Source: Sphingobacterium alkalisoli
GTDB lineage: Bacteria; Bacteroidota; Bacteroidia; Sphingobacteriales; Sphingobacteriaceae
Direction: 5' to 3'
DNA length: 64,000 nucleotides
Assembly: GCF_005049105.1 (NCBI RefSeq)
Contig: NZ_SUKA01000003.1
Span: 1 to 64,000 of the forward strand
Part shown: positions 1 through 9,370 of the stretch, piece after piece
How positions within the stretch are numbered: the first letter of the stretch is position 1
How the letters are laid out: each line of letters begins with the position of its first letter
Program-made: the position numbers and the translations under genes
Notes under the pieces: generated by a model
Told to the model about the DNA's origin: nothing
What the model saw: only the letters and a program-made list of their open reading frames with translations
Database searches by the model: none

Positions 1-110
1 GAAAGGTGAATCGATGAGAAAGGGAATATTGAAACAGGAATAACGATAACTTTTTTATATAATTGTATGATCTTTTAAGTGGCACGGTTTGACCGAAATC
101 AATGGCACCA

Positions 111-404
111 TTACTCCGAAATACCCATCCATTCGCTTTCATCTTTCGGTTCAGGATTTTTTGCCCAGTATTCATCAGGCCATTTTGGTGAAATATGATT
201 TCCATGCTTAGAGAATTCGAACATATCCCATTGCGCAATCCTGATATGATCAACCAATTGCCAGATGCTGTACGGCAACCCATAAGGCCTTTCTCCTAAA
301 ACACCAAATGGTATTCCATTTAAAGCATCTTTTAATCCGGCATGAGCTGTACCGCCGTTTAGCAACTTTTTTAATTCATGAATTAAAATTTCTGTATCTT
401 TCAT
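111..404 (-). CDS. DinB-like protein, short
   Basis: A 97-residue protein that resembles the first half of DinB/YfiT-like four-helix proteins. The helix containing LVDHIRIAQWDMFEF carries the His usually found on the first metal-binding helix. DinB-like proteins are normally about 150-170 residues, so this one lacks the later helices and may be a truncated gene. It ends at a TAA with no obvious continuation in the other frames. Members are often thiol- or metal-dependent enzymes; no specific reaction can be named here. It stands alone at the edge of the window. Confidence 0.5.
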   Translation of the reverse strand: MKDTEILIHELKKLLNGGTAHAGLKDALNGIPFGVLGERPYGLPYSIWQLVDHIRIAQWDMFEFSKHGNHISPKWPDEYWAKNPEPKDESEWMGISE

Positions 405-1063
405 AGTACATCACAAACAAGATTGATAACAAAGCACTAGATAATTTGTTTTCCCGTGATTTAGAATTGCACTTTGGGTTGCCATAGACAAGGTAACGCA
501 TGAATGCCCTTTTAATGTCGGCTGGATCATTGATTATTGCAGCACAAAAATAGTTTGAAGAAGAGAGAAATTATTTCACGATCCCTTAAGGGACACATCG
601 TTTTTAGAAAAAAATCTATGAAGGATGATGCAGTTCACTACCGTTTTTTCTGATGAAAAGTTTGTCGTATCACTGATACGACAATTGAGTTCTACACATT
701 CTAGCGATCATACAGACCAGAACCAATTGCGTAAATACACCACCGCACTTTCTTATCCCTTTTCCAAAATCGAATAACACAGTTGATACCGATGATGTGT
801 AGCAAGGGGCCAGTGAATTTGAAAAAATCAGCCGGATTCTTAAAAGTAAAATAGTTTCGGGCGACATCAATGGACTGTGGAAGCTGGTGCCCCCAATAGG
901 GTGCATCGACGATTAAATTTTTATTTTTTTTGCTAAAAAAATTAGTTTTTGTAATTTAGGTTTTGTATACTTGTATCATTAACCAACATTATTAGTTATG
1001 AAAATATTACGAGATAAAGCAAGTAAAGAGTTACCTAATTTACTTCGTTATTACCCTTAGCTT
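405..1063. other. gene-poor stretch with one palindrome
   Basis: I see no convincing gene. A perfect 11-bp inverted repeat with a one-base centre (TTGTCGTATCA / TGATACGACAA) lies at 662-684. A 20-codon open frame at 998-1060 ends 3 nt before the next start codon and could be a leader peptide, but nothing else supports it. The 700-900 part has several stops in all frames and looks like decayed coding DNA. Confidence 0.4.
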
Positions 1064-2014
1064 ATGACTACTTCCAGACAACAAGGCCAGAGAAAGCCGC
1101 GTAGGCGGAACGATGAACTGTTAAAAGGTGTTTTCGAGGAAAACTTTCCTGATTTTTTACAGTTTATGTATCCCAATTCGGCAGATCTTTTTGATTTATC
1201 GCGGGGATTCACATTTATGGACAAAGAGCTTCTCGAAGTCATTCCCCAACGCGAGCAAAAGAAGGGAAAGCGAATAGCTGACCTGCTTGTAAAAGTATAC
1301 CTTAAAGATGGTACCGAAAAGTGGATTTTGGTAAATATAGAAATCGAAGGAGGGAGCAGTAAAGAGTTCCCATTTCGATTTTTTCAGTACCATTACAGAA
1401 TTTTGGATCGCTATGAAGTTCCCGTAGAGAGTATTGCAGTATTTACCGGCGATCATAGGCAGCACCGTCCATCGTTGTACCGGCACGATGGTATTCGTAC
1501 ATCCATTGAATTCCGGTACCTGTCGTACCATATTTTTGATAATTCGGAGGAAGAATTACTAAAGACGGATAATATCTTTGGCTATATTGTACTTGCCTGC
1601 CAGAAAGCGCTGTTGGAGGGCAGGGTTGCCGAAGAGGAGCTGGCGGAGCACCGGAGCACGATAGCCCGGGCACTGATCGGCAGCAAGAAATATGATAAGG
1701 ACCGTATTATCAGTTTTTTAGGGTTCCTTAAAAATTTTCTGTTTATAGAAGATAAGCAAATAAATCGTATATTTGATTCATATATTTACCAAGTGACTGG
1801 AGGCACAATAGACATGGGTGTAATAGAAATATTAAAAAAGCAAGAACGGCAAGCAGGAATTAAACAAGGTATCGAGAAAGAACGTGCTAGGGCCGAGGCC
1901 GAAAAATTAGCTGAGAAACTTGATTCTGCTTTAGAATTTAAGAAAATGGGTGTAGCAATTGCTGATATTGCAAAGGCATTAGGCCTTACAGTAGAACAAG
2001 TAAATGCGCTGTAA
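1064..2014 (+). CDS. Rpn/PD-(D/E)XK transposase-like nuclease
   Basis: A 316-residue protein of the Rpn-type (recombination-promoting nuclease / putative transposase) family. The nuclease core is visible as D73 in IADLLV followed by IEIE at residues 92-95, which gives the D...E-x-E pattern of PD-(D/E)XK enzymes. The C-terminus has the family's typical charged coiled segment with GIKQGIEKERARAEAEK and ends in a small HTH-like stretch (MGVAIADIAKALGLTVEQV). Rpn proteins cut DNA and stimulate RecA-independent recombination; several are now linked to phage defence. It is followed by a hairpin-rich non-coding segment. A decayed tail of the same family lies at 17422-17542. Confidence 0.8.
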   Translation: MTTSRQQGQRKPRRRNDELLKGVFEENFPDFLQFMYPNSADLFDLSRGFTFMDKELLEVIPQREQKKGKRIADLLVKVYLKDGTEKWILVNIEIEGGSSKEFPFRFFQYHYRILDRYEVPVESIAVFTGDHRQHRPSLYRHDGIRTSIEFRYLSYHIFDNSEEELLKTDNIFGYIVLACQKALLEGRVAEEELAEHRSTIARALIGSKKYDKDRIISFLGFLKNFLFIEDKQINRIFDSYIYQVTGGTIDMGVIEILKKQERQAGIKQGIEKERARAEAEKLAEKLDSALEFKKMGVAIADIAKALGLTVEQVNAL

Positions 2015-2138
2015 GCATCGAAGAATTTGAGAAGTCTTTATCTTTTTTGAGATATTATAGTAAGAGCGATTCTACATAGGAATGGCTCTTGTTTTTTAAT
2101 AGGATTTTCCGGTTTAGTGATACGATACTAAGACTAGC

Positions 2139-2265
2139 GCCGGAACCGACCGGAGGGATACTCCGCGGAGCAAATGCTTTGCATGGTTGTTGGGCTTGGC
2201 AGACCTCTGGCAAGAGGTGATGTACGGGAGATGATGCGCACTGGTTACAAACCAGCGCGAGCAAG
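2139..2265. repeat. hairpin-rich intergenic element
   Basis: About 130 bp, GC-richer than its surroundings, with successive short inverted repeats: CCGG..CCGG near 2140-2154, the palindrome CTCCGCGGAG at 2161-2170, GCAAA-TGC-TTTGC at 2170-2182, ACCTCT-GGCA-AGAGGT at 2203-2218 and CTGGTT-ACA-AACCAG at 2241-2255. It directly follows the Rpn-type gene. It could be a REP-like element or a structured RNA; I do not recognise the family. Confidence 0.45.
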
Positions 2266-2325
2266 GGTGAAAAAGTGATTTTGTTGTAAAATTTTATTAC
2301 TTTAATGGTTTATAAAAGAAGAAGA

Positions 2326-3120
2326 ATGAACTACCAACAAATATATCCAACAGAACCATTGCGGAAATACGTTCGCTATTTTTGGATATTGGAAGATGAT
2401 AGTTTAGACTTTTCTCAAAAGACGTTCAAGATAATGTCGGACGGCTTGCCAGGACTTATTTTTCAGGAAAGCAAAAAAGCATTCCATGACAAAGACAATC
2501 AAGAGTTACCGCAATTGTTTTTATATGGGCAGACTACACGATACACAGAACACAGAGCAATAAAAAATTTCCGAAACATTGGCGTTTATTTTGAACCGAC
2601 CGCATTAAAATCCATTTTTGGAGTAGATGCTAATGAGTTGACAAATCAGCATATTAGCATAGACGAACTGGTTAATACCAATATAACTGACCAACTTTCC
2701 GATACGACTTCTTCCAACCAGCGAATAGAGTTGCTGTCTTCCTTTTTGATACATCTTGCTGAACAAAGAAGTACCGAAAACGAAAAAGTAAATTTTGCAA
2801 CCGCACAGCTTCAAAAAGGAGTGAGTTTACCAAAAATACAGAGTGAACTGAACCTATCCGAACGTTCATTAGAACGGCATTTTAAACAGCATATAGGTAT
2901 ATCCCCAAACCTATATGCAAGGATAAACCGCTTTCAATTAGCTTTAGAAAACATACGCCAAACCCAATTTGACAAGCTGACCGACATAGCCTATCAATGC
3001 AATTATTACGACCAATCGCACTTTATCAGAGAGTTCAAAGAATTTTCGGGAACAAGTCCGAAACGCTTCTTACGTCAGGCGAACGAGCAGGTAGCGAACT
3101 TTCCCGAATGGAAGATCTAA
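2326..3120 (+). CDS. AraC-family transcriptional regulator
   Basis: A 264-residue regulator. The C-terminal third carries the double helix-turn-helix of AraC/XylS proteins: LPKIQSELNLSERSLERHF is the first HTH and LTDIAYQCNYYDQSHFIREF, followed by SGTSPKRF, is the second. The N-terminal half resembles the small-molecule sensing domain of Bacteroidota AraC proteins (opening IYPTEPLRKYVRYFWIL). An in-frame ATG lies 21 nt upstream at 2305, but the ATG at 2326 matches the usual MNYQ-type beginning better. It probably controls nearby genes such as the NmrA-like oxidoreductase; this is inference. Confidence 0.85.
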   Translation: MNYQQIYPTEPLRKYVRYFWILEDDSLDFSQKTFKIMSDGLPGLIFQESKKAFHDKDNQELPQLFLYGQTTRYTEHRAIKNFRNIGVYFEPTALKSIFGVDANELTNQHISIDELVNTNITDQLSDTTSSNQRIELLSSFLIHLAEQRSTENEKVNFATAQLQKGVSLPKIQSELNLSERSLERHFKQHIGISPNLYARINRFQLALENIRQTQFDKLTDIAYQCNYYDQSHFIREFKEFSGTSPKRFLRQANEQVANFPEWKI

Positions 3121-3177
3121 TCGCCTTTCGGTTCTGCTAAGCAGGTGTAAAGTGAAAAAGATTCGATTTTAAAATAA

Positions 3178-3200
3178 TAAGTCCCCGCTTAGGGGACTTA
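3178..3200. terminator. bidirectional terminator
   Basis: An 8-9 bp stem AAGTCCCC / GGGGACTT with a 5-nt loop lies between the convergent AraC and acetyltransferase genes, with A/T-rich flanks on both sides. Confidence 0.7.
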
Positions 3201-3206
3201 AAATAG

Positions 3207-3842
3207 CTATTTCACCTGTTTGTAGTAAAACTCATAAAGCGATTTTACATCCCCGGTGCAAATTAAGGGAATAGCTTCTGCCAAAACTTTTTCCTCCCAG
3301 TTCCACCATTCAATTTCTAAGAGCATTTCGATTTCATCGTCTGTAAATCTCTTTTTTATTGGTTTTGCAGGATTGCCACCGACTATTGTATAAGGGGCAA
3401 CATCCTTAGTAACTAATGCTCTGCTACCAATGACTGCACCATCTCCAATCGTCACACCGGGCATAATCATGGCTTCGCTGCCAATCCAAACATCGTTACC
3501 GACGACCGTGTTCCCGGCACCAGCAAACCCGTCAACGGCACTTTTGAAACCATCGACTTGCTCCATCATGTAAAAGAAAGGGAAACTGGAAATCCAATCG
3601 TACCGGTGACCTTGATTTCCTGCCATTATAAAGCTGGCTCCGCTTCCGATAGAACAAAACGAACCTATAATCAGTTTATCAACATCGCTTCTGTCAGGGA
3701 ATAGATAACGTGCGCAATCATCAAAAGAATGTCCGTGGTAGTAACCCGAATAGTAAGAATATTTCCCAGCAATAATGTTCGGGTTCGTGATGTGGTCTTT
3801 GATTATTTTGCCTTTAAAAGGGCTTTCGAAAAAATTCATCAT
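3207..3842 (-). CDS. catB: type B chloramphenicol acetyltransferase-like (CatB/Vat family)
   Basis: A 211-residue left-handed beta-helix acetyltransferase. Family marks are the opening NFFESPFKG, the segment around [21 protein letters not shown], and the hexapeptide repeats ([39 protein letters not shown]). The length matches the 205-220 residues of CatB/Vat xenobiotic acetyltransferases. The active-site His of the family is expected in the HRYDW segment. It would transfer acetyl from acetyl-CoA to chloramphenicol or a related hydroxylated compound in the cytoplasm. It is transcribed towards the AraC gene from its own promoter. Whether it confers resistance cannot be told from sequence. Confidence 0.85.
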   Translation of the reverse strand: MMNFFESPFKGKIIKDHITNPNIIAGKYSYYSGYYHGHSFDDCARYLFPDRSDVDKLIIGSFCSIGSGASFIMAGNQGHRYDWISSFPFFYMMEQVDGFKSAVDGFAGAGNTVVGNDVWIGSEAMIMPGVTIGDGAVIGSRALVTKDVAPYTIVGGNPAKPIKKRFTDDEIEMLLEIEWWNWEEKVLAEAIPLICTGDVKSLYEFYYKQVK

Positions 3843-4104
3843 TTTAGCATATTTTTAAAAATAAATACAATAGAAAAACAGGGCAATAAGATCTTGCCTC
3901 AAGAAGAAACTATTTCCTTTGTATATGCTAATCCGACTTTTTCATACTGCGAATATAAGCAATTTACGTTTATCCTCGAAAATGACGATTGAAGTTGTCG
4001 TTCTCAAATTTACTAAACTCCTCTTCCTCGCAATTCCTCCGGTTGTCGGTTTTATCCAATTTTCAGTAAAGCAAGGCTGTTAATTTTACAGAAAAATTAA
4101 AGTT

Positions 4105-4959
4105 ATGATAGCCATTACAGGAGCAAACGGAAATTTAGGCAAATCGACCATTCAATTTTTGTTACAGAAAGTCGCACCGACCGATATTGTTGCCATTGTC
4201 AGAAACCCCGAAACGGTAAATGAATTTAAGGAAAAGGGCGTAACCACCAGACAAGCGGATTACAACGATTACAACACACTTAAAGAGGTCTTCAAAGGTG
4301 TAGAGACAGTATTGCAAATATCCACAATCGGAGTGGATATTGAAACAGCCAAACAGCAGGAAAGAAATGTGGTAAATGCAATAGTGGAAAACAACGTAAA
4401 GCACATTGTTTATACAAGTATGGTACAAGCCCGACCGAACACCGTTTTTCAAGGAACGCAAACACAATACCATACGGAAGAACTGATAAGGAGAACCAAT
4501 ATCCCTTATACCTTTTTCAGAAACAGAATGTATATGGAAGCCATACCCGAACTGATTGGAAATGCCTTGCAAACGAACGAAATCCGTTATCCATCGGGAA
4601 GCGGAAAAGTAAGTTTTGTATCACGGACAGACATAGCGGAAGCCATTGCAAACGTATTAACGGGAAATGCACATGGAAACCAGACCTATGAAATAACAGG
4701 TAACACAGCATTTTCATTTGATGAATTGGCAGGGGTGATAAGTAAAGAAAAAAGTATAACCGTAAACCACGCAGATATTTCGGATGAAGTTTTCAGAGAA
4801 GAACTGATTAGCTATCAAATGCCTGTCGAAGTCGTGGATTTATTGGTCAGTATGGCCAACGGGATTAAGATAGGCGAATTTTCACATGTGGACAGTATAC
4901 TTGAAAAATTACTTGGTAGAAAGTCATTTGATTTGAACAAGTATGTAAAAGAATTATAA
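4105..4959 (+). CDS. NmrA-like NAD(P)-binding oxidoreductase
   Basis: A 284-residue Rossmann-fold protein of the atypical SDR / NmrA group. The nucleotide-binding motif GANGNLGKS is at residues 5-13, and the order ITGANGNLG ... VYTSMVQA ... IPYTFFRNRMYME is that of NAD(P)H:quinone oxidoreductase-like (QOR2) or NmrA redox sensors. It is followed after 2 nt by the ASCH-like gene, so the two are very likely co-transcribed. The substrate is not evident. Confidence 0.8.
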   Translation: MIAITGANGNLGKSTIQFLLQKVAPTDIVAIVRNPETVNEFKEKGVTTRQADYNDYNTLKEVFKGVETVLQISTIGVDIETAKQQERNVVNAIVENNVKHIVYTSMVQARPNTVFQGTQTQYHTEELIRRTNIPYTFFRNRMYMEAIPELIGNALQTNEIRYPSGSGKVSFVSRTDIAEAIANVLTGNAHGNQTYEITGNTAFSFDELAGVISKEKSITVNHADISDEVFREELISYQMPVEVVDLLVSMANGIKIGEFSHVDSILEKLLGRKSFDLNKYVKEL

Positions 4960-4961
4960 TT

Positions 4962-5564
4962 ATGCTATTTAAGGGAGTACACCTGCAAGGTATTAAATCG
5001 GGAGAAATCACTTTGGCATTTCGTAAGTGGCAAAAGGTTTCCGTTAAAAGCGGAAGTCTATTGCATACATCTGTTGGTTTGCTCGAAATCGGCAAAATTG
5101 AAGCTGTAAACGAAAATGATATAACCAACAAAGATGCAGTACAGGCAGGCTTTACAGACAAAAAGCAGTTGCTAAAATCATTTACTCACAACAGCACAGG
5201 AACGTTTTTTAAAATATCCGTTCGTTATCATGCCGAAGACCCACGAATTAAGTTGAGGGAGCAAACAGGATTGTCAGAACAGCAATTTGAAGAGTTAAGA
5301 GGTCGATTAGAGCGCTTAGACCTTTACAGTAAACAAGGCCATTGGACTGAAAAAATACTGTTTACGATAAAAGATAATCCCAATTTACACGCCATCGGTA
5401 TTGCAAAGCTAACAGGCTTTGAAAAAGAGTGGTTAAAACTAAATATTCGAAAACTGAAAAACTTAGGCTTAACGATAAGTCATAATGTTGGTTACGAGCT
5501 TTCGCCATTAGGTAACGAATATCTTAATAAGTTTTTTCCGAAAAATAGTGAAATGGGAGTATAG
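4962..5564 (+). CDS. ASCH-domain-like protein with C-terminal winged helix
   Basis: A 200-residue protein. The first ~75 residues look like an ASCH (PUA-like, RNA-binding) domain, with MLFKGVHLQGIKSGEITLAFR and a following strand-rich segment (VGLLEIGKIEAV). The C-terminal part reads like a winged-helix: NLHAIGIAKLTGFEKEWLKL ... LGLTISHNVGYELSPLG. It starts 2 nt after the NmrA-like gene, in one operon. A role in nucleic-acid binding or regulation is inferred from the domains. Confidence 0.55.
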   Translation: MLFKGVHLQGIKSGEITLAFRKWQKVSVKSGSLLHTSVGLLEIGKIEAVNENDITNKDAVQAGFTDKKQLLKSFTHNSTGTFFKISVRYHAEDPRIKLREQTGLSEQQFEELRGRLERLDLYSKQGHWTEKILFTIKDNPNLHAIGIAKLTGFEKEWLKLNIRKLKNLGLTISHNVGYELSPLGNEYLNKFFPKNSEMGV

Positions 5565-5762
5565 CGTATTTTAAATGTTTAATTTAGAAGAATATGACGT
5601 TGTGAAAAAACAAAATGACTTTTTTATATCATTGTATCAATGAACTATTCAGGAAATACAGCAATGATGGCAAAACCTTGGAATAACTTTAAGTGAGACT
5701 ACGTTGCCCTCAATTTTACAAGTACTGTCAAAGCCTTGATTAGCAGCATATAAAAACAAGAG

Positions 5763-5799
5763 GATAGTGGCATGTCGGAATTTCCGACATGCCACTATC
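5763..5799. repeat. 37-bp near-perfect palindrome
   Basis: Two 18-bp arms (GATAGTGGCATGTCGGAA and its complement) flank a single T. It lies 200 bp after the ASCH gene. It is not followed by a clear U-run, so a terminator role is uncertain. Confidence 0.7.
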
Positions 5800-5820
5800 A
5801 ATGAAATTTCTGTATCAAGA

Positions 5821-5843
5821 TTGTCGCCACAACGTGGCGACAA
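5821..5843. repeat. 10-bp arm inverted repeat
   Basis: TTGTCGCCAC-AAC-GTGGCGACAA, perfect arms with a 3-nt loop. It sits 21 bp after the 37-bp palindrome and just beyond the 3' end of the agmatine deiminase remnant, so it may be a terminator of that former gene on the minus strand. Confidence 0.6.
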
Positions 5844-5868
5844 TTCCAAATTAGCTTTTATCCTACAA

Positions 5869-6220
5869 TCATAATTCTTGTTTATTTGGGCAGAAAATAT
5901 TCCAGCTTACACAATTCAGTAATCCGCCGAAATGACCTACGGCGTTGAAGTTTATGGTTTCAATATGGCTGTCAGGAAATATCTGATGAAACAGATCAAC
6001 GACTTCTAGATCTTTATTGCCCCGAACTTCTAAAACAGGCAATACGATCAGCTTGGCAATTTCCAGATAATTTACATAACAACCTATGGCGTGGTCGGGA
6101 TAAGCTTTTTCTTTATAATCTAGTTATCCTGCGGTATCAGTATGATCTCGACCTGTAGCAGCTCCTCTAGGTCCTGTATCAGTCGGGCTCTTGTGTACTG
6201 CGGGTTTTCATCCAGCAAGC
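5869..6220 (-). pseudogene. agmatine/peptidyl-arginine deiminase remnant
   Basis: Two minus-strand fragments can be translated. The 3' one (6120 down to the TGA at 5869-5871) reads ...AYPDHAIGCYVNYLEI... and ends ...AVGHFGGLLNCVSWNIF..., which matches the C-terminal part of agmatine deiminases, including the region with the nucleophilic Cys (GG..NC). The 5' one (about 6220-6130) reads ENPQYTRARLIQDLEELL...PQD, an upstream part of the same family. A stop codon and a missing stretch separate them, so the gene has suffered a deletion and frameshift. The 230 bp upstream (6221-6452) has one further minus-strand open frame that I do not recognise. Confidence 0.7.
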
Positions 6221-6452
6221 AGCACTAATCAATCTAAATATATTCCTTTGATCCAGAATTTCAGTTGTTTGGAAATTCCTAACACGTGTATCTGAGCTAA
6301 TAATTCGACTGTAAGTTCTTTCAACCTATCAAAATATTTTTGTCCAGTTTCTTGTGTGCTTTTAACAGTTAATGTTTCTGCATGCGGTTTTTTCGAATCC
6401 TTAAACGTTATGGAATATCCGAAAAACTATACAATTTAAACGATAGTAGGTT

Positions 6453-7190
6453 TCAGCGATTAAAACGTAATGGTAGCTCCATCTTAATGTCGACATTCTT
6501 ACCATCCAATACTCCCGGTGTCCACTGCGGTAGAGAGTTTATCAAGTCAAGTGCAGTGTCGTCGAGAACTTTATGCACACTTTGTACCACTTCGGCATCC
6601 CTTGTTCTTCCATTTTTATCCACCACAAAACGGACTACTACCTCTCCACTTATTCCTTCCGCGGCAGCTGGATATTCAAGATGTCTGGTTACATAATCTG
6701 GAAACGAAGATTTTCCGCGATTGAAGACAGGCGCTTTCTCCAGTGCTTTGCGGTCGCGCACGCGTTCACCATTAATATGACTAACCGTTTTTACAGCCTC
6801 CTGCTGTCGTGTTATTTTTCCCTCTTTATCCCACTCGGTGATCTTCGTGGGCTCTCCTTTGTCAAAAGTCATCTGGCGGTGCTTTATCCCGTCCTCATGC
6901 CACCAAGTAAAATCCCCGTCTCTTACCTCAGGCTCTAATGAGCTATACCATCCATCCATTTGCTTAACTCCATTTGGATAAAAGTCCTGTACACGGATTG
7001 GTCTGTTATTTCCTTCACGGGATATAGCACGGTAAAAGTGTTTATTATCACGATCCGTCTTTTCCCATTTTGCGTTAAAATATACGGTGTCGGTAGTCTG
7101 AGCGCTAGCCTCGCGAGTTGAAAATATACTAGCCATAGCGGCTATGCAAAGCACTAAACGTACTTGTCTTAGGTCAATTGTTTTTTTCAT
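6453..7190 (-). CDS. TonB-family periplasmic protein
   Basis: A 245-residue exported protein. Residues 1-31 form a signal peptide ending ...REASAQ. The middle has MORN-like toxin_15-style repeats (NGVKQMDGWYSS, WWHEDGIKHRQMTF). Residues ~155-245 form a TonB C-terminal domain (YPAAAEGISGEVVVRFVVDK ... QWTPGVLDGKNVDIKMELPL). Lacking an N-terminal membrane anchor, it is a TonB-like periplasmic protein rather than a classical energiser. This architecture is common in Bacteroidota. It is a single gene with non-coding DNA on both sides. Confidence 0.85.
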   Translation of the reverse strand: MKKTIDLRQVRLVLCIAAMASIFSTREASAQTTDTVYFNAKWEKTDRDNKHFYRAISREGNNRPIRVQDFYPNGVKQMDGWYSSLEPEVRDGDFTWWHEDGIKHRQMTFDKGEPTKITEWDKEGKITRQQEAVKTVSHINGERVRDRKALEKAPVFNRGKSSFPDYVTRHLEYPAAAEGISGEVVVRFVVDKNGRTRDAEVVQSVHKVLDDTALDLINSLPQWTPGVLDGKNVDIKMELPLRFNR

Positions 7191-7849
7191 CGGTTTTGGT
7201 TAATCTACAGATACATTTCTATTTTTCGTAAATTTTATAAACTAATAATTGTTTTTAAAATTACTAAAAACTTGCTACAAAACAATATCATCTCTGACTG
7301 CGTAAATTCACTGATAAGACCATAAGAAAGGTTAGCGGGATATTTCAAACCAATTGCAAAAAAAAGAAGGAACGATAAAGGAAATAATCTTGTCAACGGG
7401 AATGAGTTATAATATGAAAACATGAGGGATCCATATATTATGAAGGAAGATGTTATAAATAGGTTTTTGGAAGGAAGATGAATTAGGCTTGTTCTGTCCA
7501 TGTTTTTGTTCAACGTAGTGAAATGTGGTAAAGTTGGTCGTTATCACCCGACGGACTCATAATAGGCGAAACCATATCCGCCATTTGTTTCACTTCTGTT
7601 CGACTAGGTGATTCGTCGGAAACGGCGCCCACGCCGGTGGCACTATATGTTGTTTCGTCAAGCTCCGACGATGCCTTGCATCTGCTAAGCTTCAATTACG
7701 TGTTCGGAGGGGGCAATTTAGCCCAACCGGGCGATTTGCTATATATAGCCAAGTTACGAATTAGGAGGGATGAGATCACGGGACATTGGAAGGCTGGTTT
7801 CGTCCGGCCTTTTCTCGACTTTGAACTATTGATGCAACGTTCGTATGCA
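7191..7849. other. gene-poor stretch
   Basis: I find no supported gene. Short open frames exist on both strands (7510-7695 and 7637-7867) but overlap each other and match nothing I know. The DNA from 7530 to 7830 is GC-richer than its flanks and may be decayed coding sequence. A hairpin AAGGCTGG / CCGGCCTT with a 6-nt loop at 7790-7811, followed by TTCTC, could be a weak terminator. Confidence 0.35.
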
Positions 7850-9004
7850 CTATATTGCCGAGAGTAAATTGGGCGTGAAAGGAGTCCAAATGAATTTCTG
7901 CTTTCTTTTTGCCATCCATTTAGTCAATATTGACATGCGAGCTGTGGATGAGTAATTCTTAAACTCCAAGAATTCTTTTTCCTTTAAAACGTGTGTAACG
8001 TTTTTACAAGATATTTTTCGCGTCCTCACACTCAGTTCCAGATTAACCTTTAAAATTGAGTATTCGATTTCGATCTCATTCCGTTCTGTGATATTAACAG
8101 AAACAACTGTAACAAGCCGGTTATCGCTTAGTTGAAGGATGTCGCCTGGTTGTATTTTAAAATCCCTAAGAAAGTTGGACTTTTGATCTTCTATGAGATC
8201 AGTTTTTTCTCCACTCAGATAAGTGTTGTACATGTACTGTACAAGTTTGTAGAGTGGGTATCTCTGACCGTAGAAATCATCCGAGTCCAATTCTGTCTTA
8301 ATCGCTCTAACTAGCGCCTGAGCATGTATCTCAATCTTATCGATGATCTTTTTTCTAGAGATTTTAATAGGTATCTTATATTGTACCAGAAGTCCTCGAA
8401 GTCTGTGTAAATCTATATCAAATAACTTGTTGATTTCTAAATCGGTAATACACATCTGATCACATTGTTCGGCTACCTGTTTCTTAGTTTCCTGTGCTAA
8501 GTTGCGTAGGTGACTCCATTGCCTTACGTCTGCTCTGTAAGCGTCGCGTACATTCCTTTTGTCCTCCCGATAATTGGGGTTACTTAGATATTTTTCTGCA
8601 TAAATCCCCTCAGGCCATAGGTCGATTTCCTGAATTTTAATTGCGGTGTTAGGCATTAGGGCTCCCTCCAGTTGGAAGGTAATATATGTAGCGATACTTT
8701 GGTAGATATGTTTAAACTCTAGTATTCGTAATAACTTTTCTCTGAAGTTACCATAATTCGTATCCGAATAAGTAGAAAGCGTAAAAATATAATGGGATGC
8801 TCCCCGGAACATCTCTCGCTGATCATTATAATCTAATCCATTATAGGAATCATTGCCTTTAATTACATATGTCAACTTTATGTGTTCGTTACCAAAATTT
8901 TCGTTTGTATGAAATCCCAGTTTAACTGCTTTGACAAATTTTGATAGTGATATCGTTTCCTGAATCCTTGGGAATAAAAAATTTACCATTTTTAACGAAT
9001 CCAT
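7850..9004 (-). CDS. unrecognised 384-residue protein
   Basis: I do not recognise this protein. The ATG at 9004 is preferred; the 9022 start would be a TTG six codons upstream. It is soluble, basic in the middle, with no signal peptide or membrane segment. Residues near 200-260 read like a small helical DNA-binding segment (MCITDLEINKLFDIDLHRLR ... YKIPIKISRKKIIDKIEIHA). Near residues 290-350 there is a beta-rich segment (IQPGDILQLSDNRLVTVVSV). It is divergent from the gene at 9371 with about 370 bp between them. Confidence 0.55.
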   Translation of the reverse strand: MDSLKMVNFLFPRIQETISLSKFVKAVKLGFHTNENFGNEHIKLTYVIKGNDSYNGLDYNDQREMFRGASHYIFTLSTYSDTNYGNFREKLLRILEFKHIYQSIATYITFQLEGALMPNTAIKIQEIDLWPEGIYAEKYLSNPNYREDKRNVRDAYRADVRQWSHLRNLAQETKKQVAEQCDQMCITDLEINKLFDIDLHRLRGLLVQYKIPIKISRKKIIDKIEIHAQALVRAIKTELDSDDFYGQRYPLYKLVQYMYNTYLSGEKTDLIEDQKSNFLRDFKIQPGDILQLSDNRLVTVVSVNITERNEIEIEYSILKVNLELSVRTRKISCKNVTHVLKEKEFLEFKNYSSTARMSILTKWMAKRKQKFIWTPFTPNLLSAI

Positions 9005-9370
9005 TACATAACCATTTGACAATTAGTGATTTTTGTTAAGTTAAGCTATTTTTTGTATACAAGAATTTACTATGCATTAACAAATATATGTATTAAAGTT
9101 CTCTCTATTAGATATTTAATGATATAAAAAAAATACCTGTTTACAATACAGTTGTCAAAATTGGTTGTCAGATACCTTTGGTTTATTTTTTTAAGTATCT
9201 GTTATGTAGATGCTTGTTGTTGTTTTGTATGCGGTTAGGTTCGACTCCCCTTTATTTGAAAAATAGAAATATTTTTTAGAAATTCGACTATTTTTACGAA
9301 AAAATAGCTTGAGATTAAATTGATTAGGATTGCTAGAACGATCTCGATTAATTTCATAGATACAAATATA

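Noticed and set aside
670..906. 78-codon minus-strand frame
   Set aside because: No family resemblance, no promoter or neighbour support; likely chance frame in decayed DNA.
2055..2264. 69-codon minus-strand frame over the hairpin-rich element
   Set aside because: The sequence is dominated by inverted repeats; the peptide looks like translated repeat DNA.
7637..7867. 76-codon plus-strand frame before the 7850-9004 gene
   Set aside because: It overlaps the end of the real minus-strand gene and another frame, with no recognisable domain.
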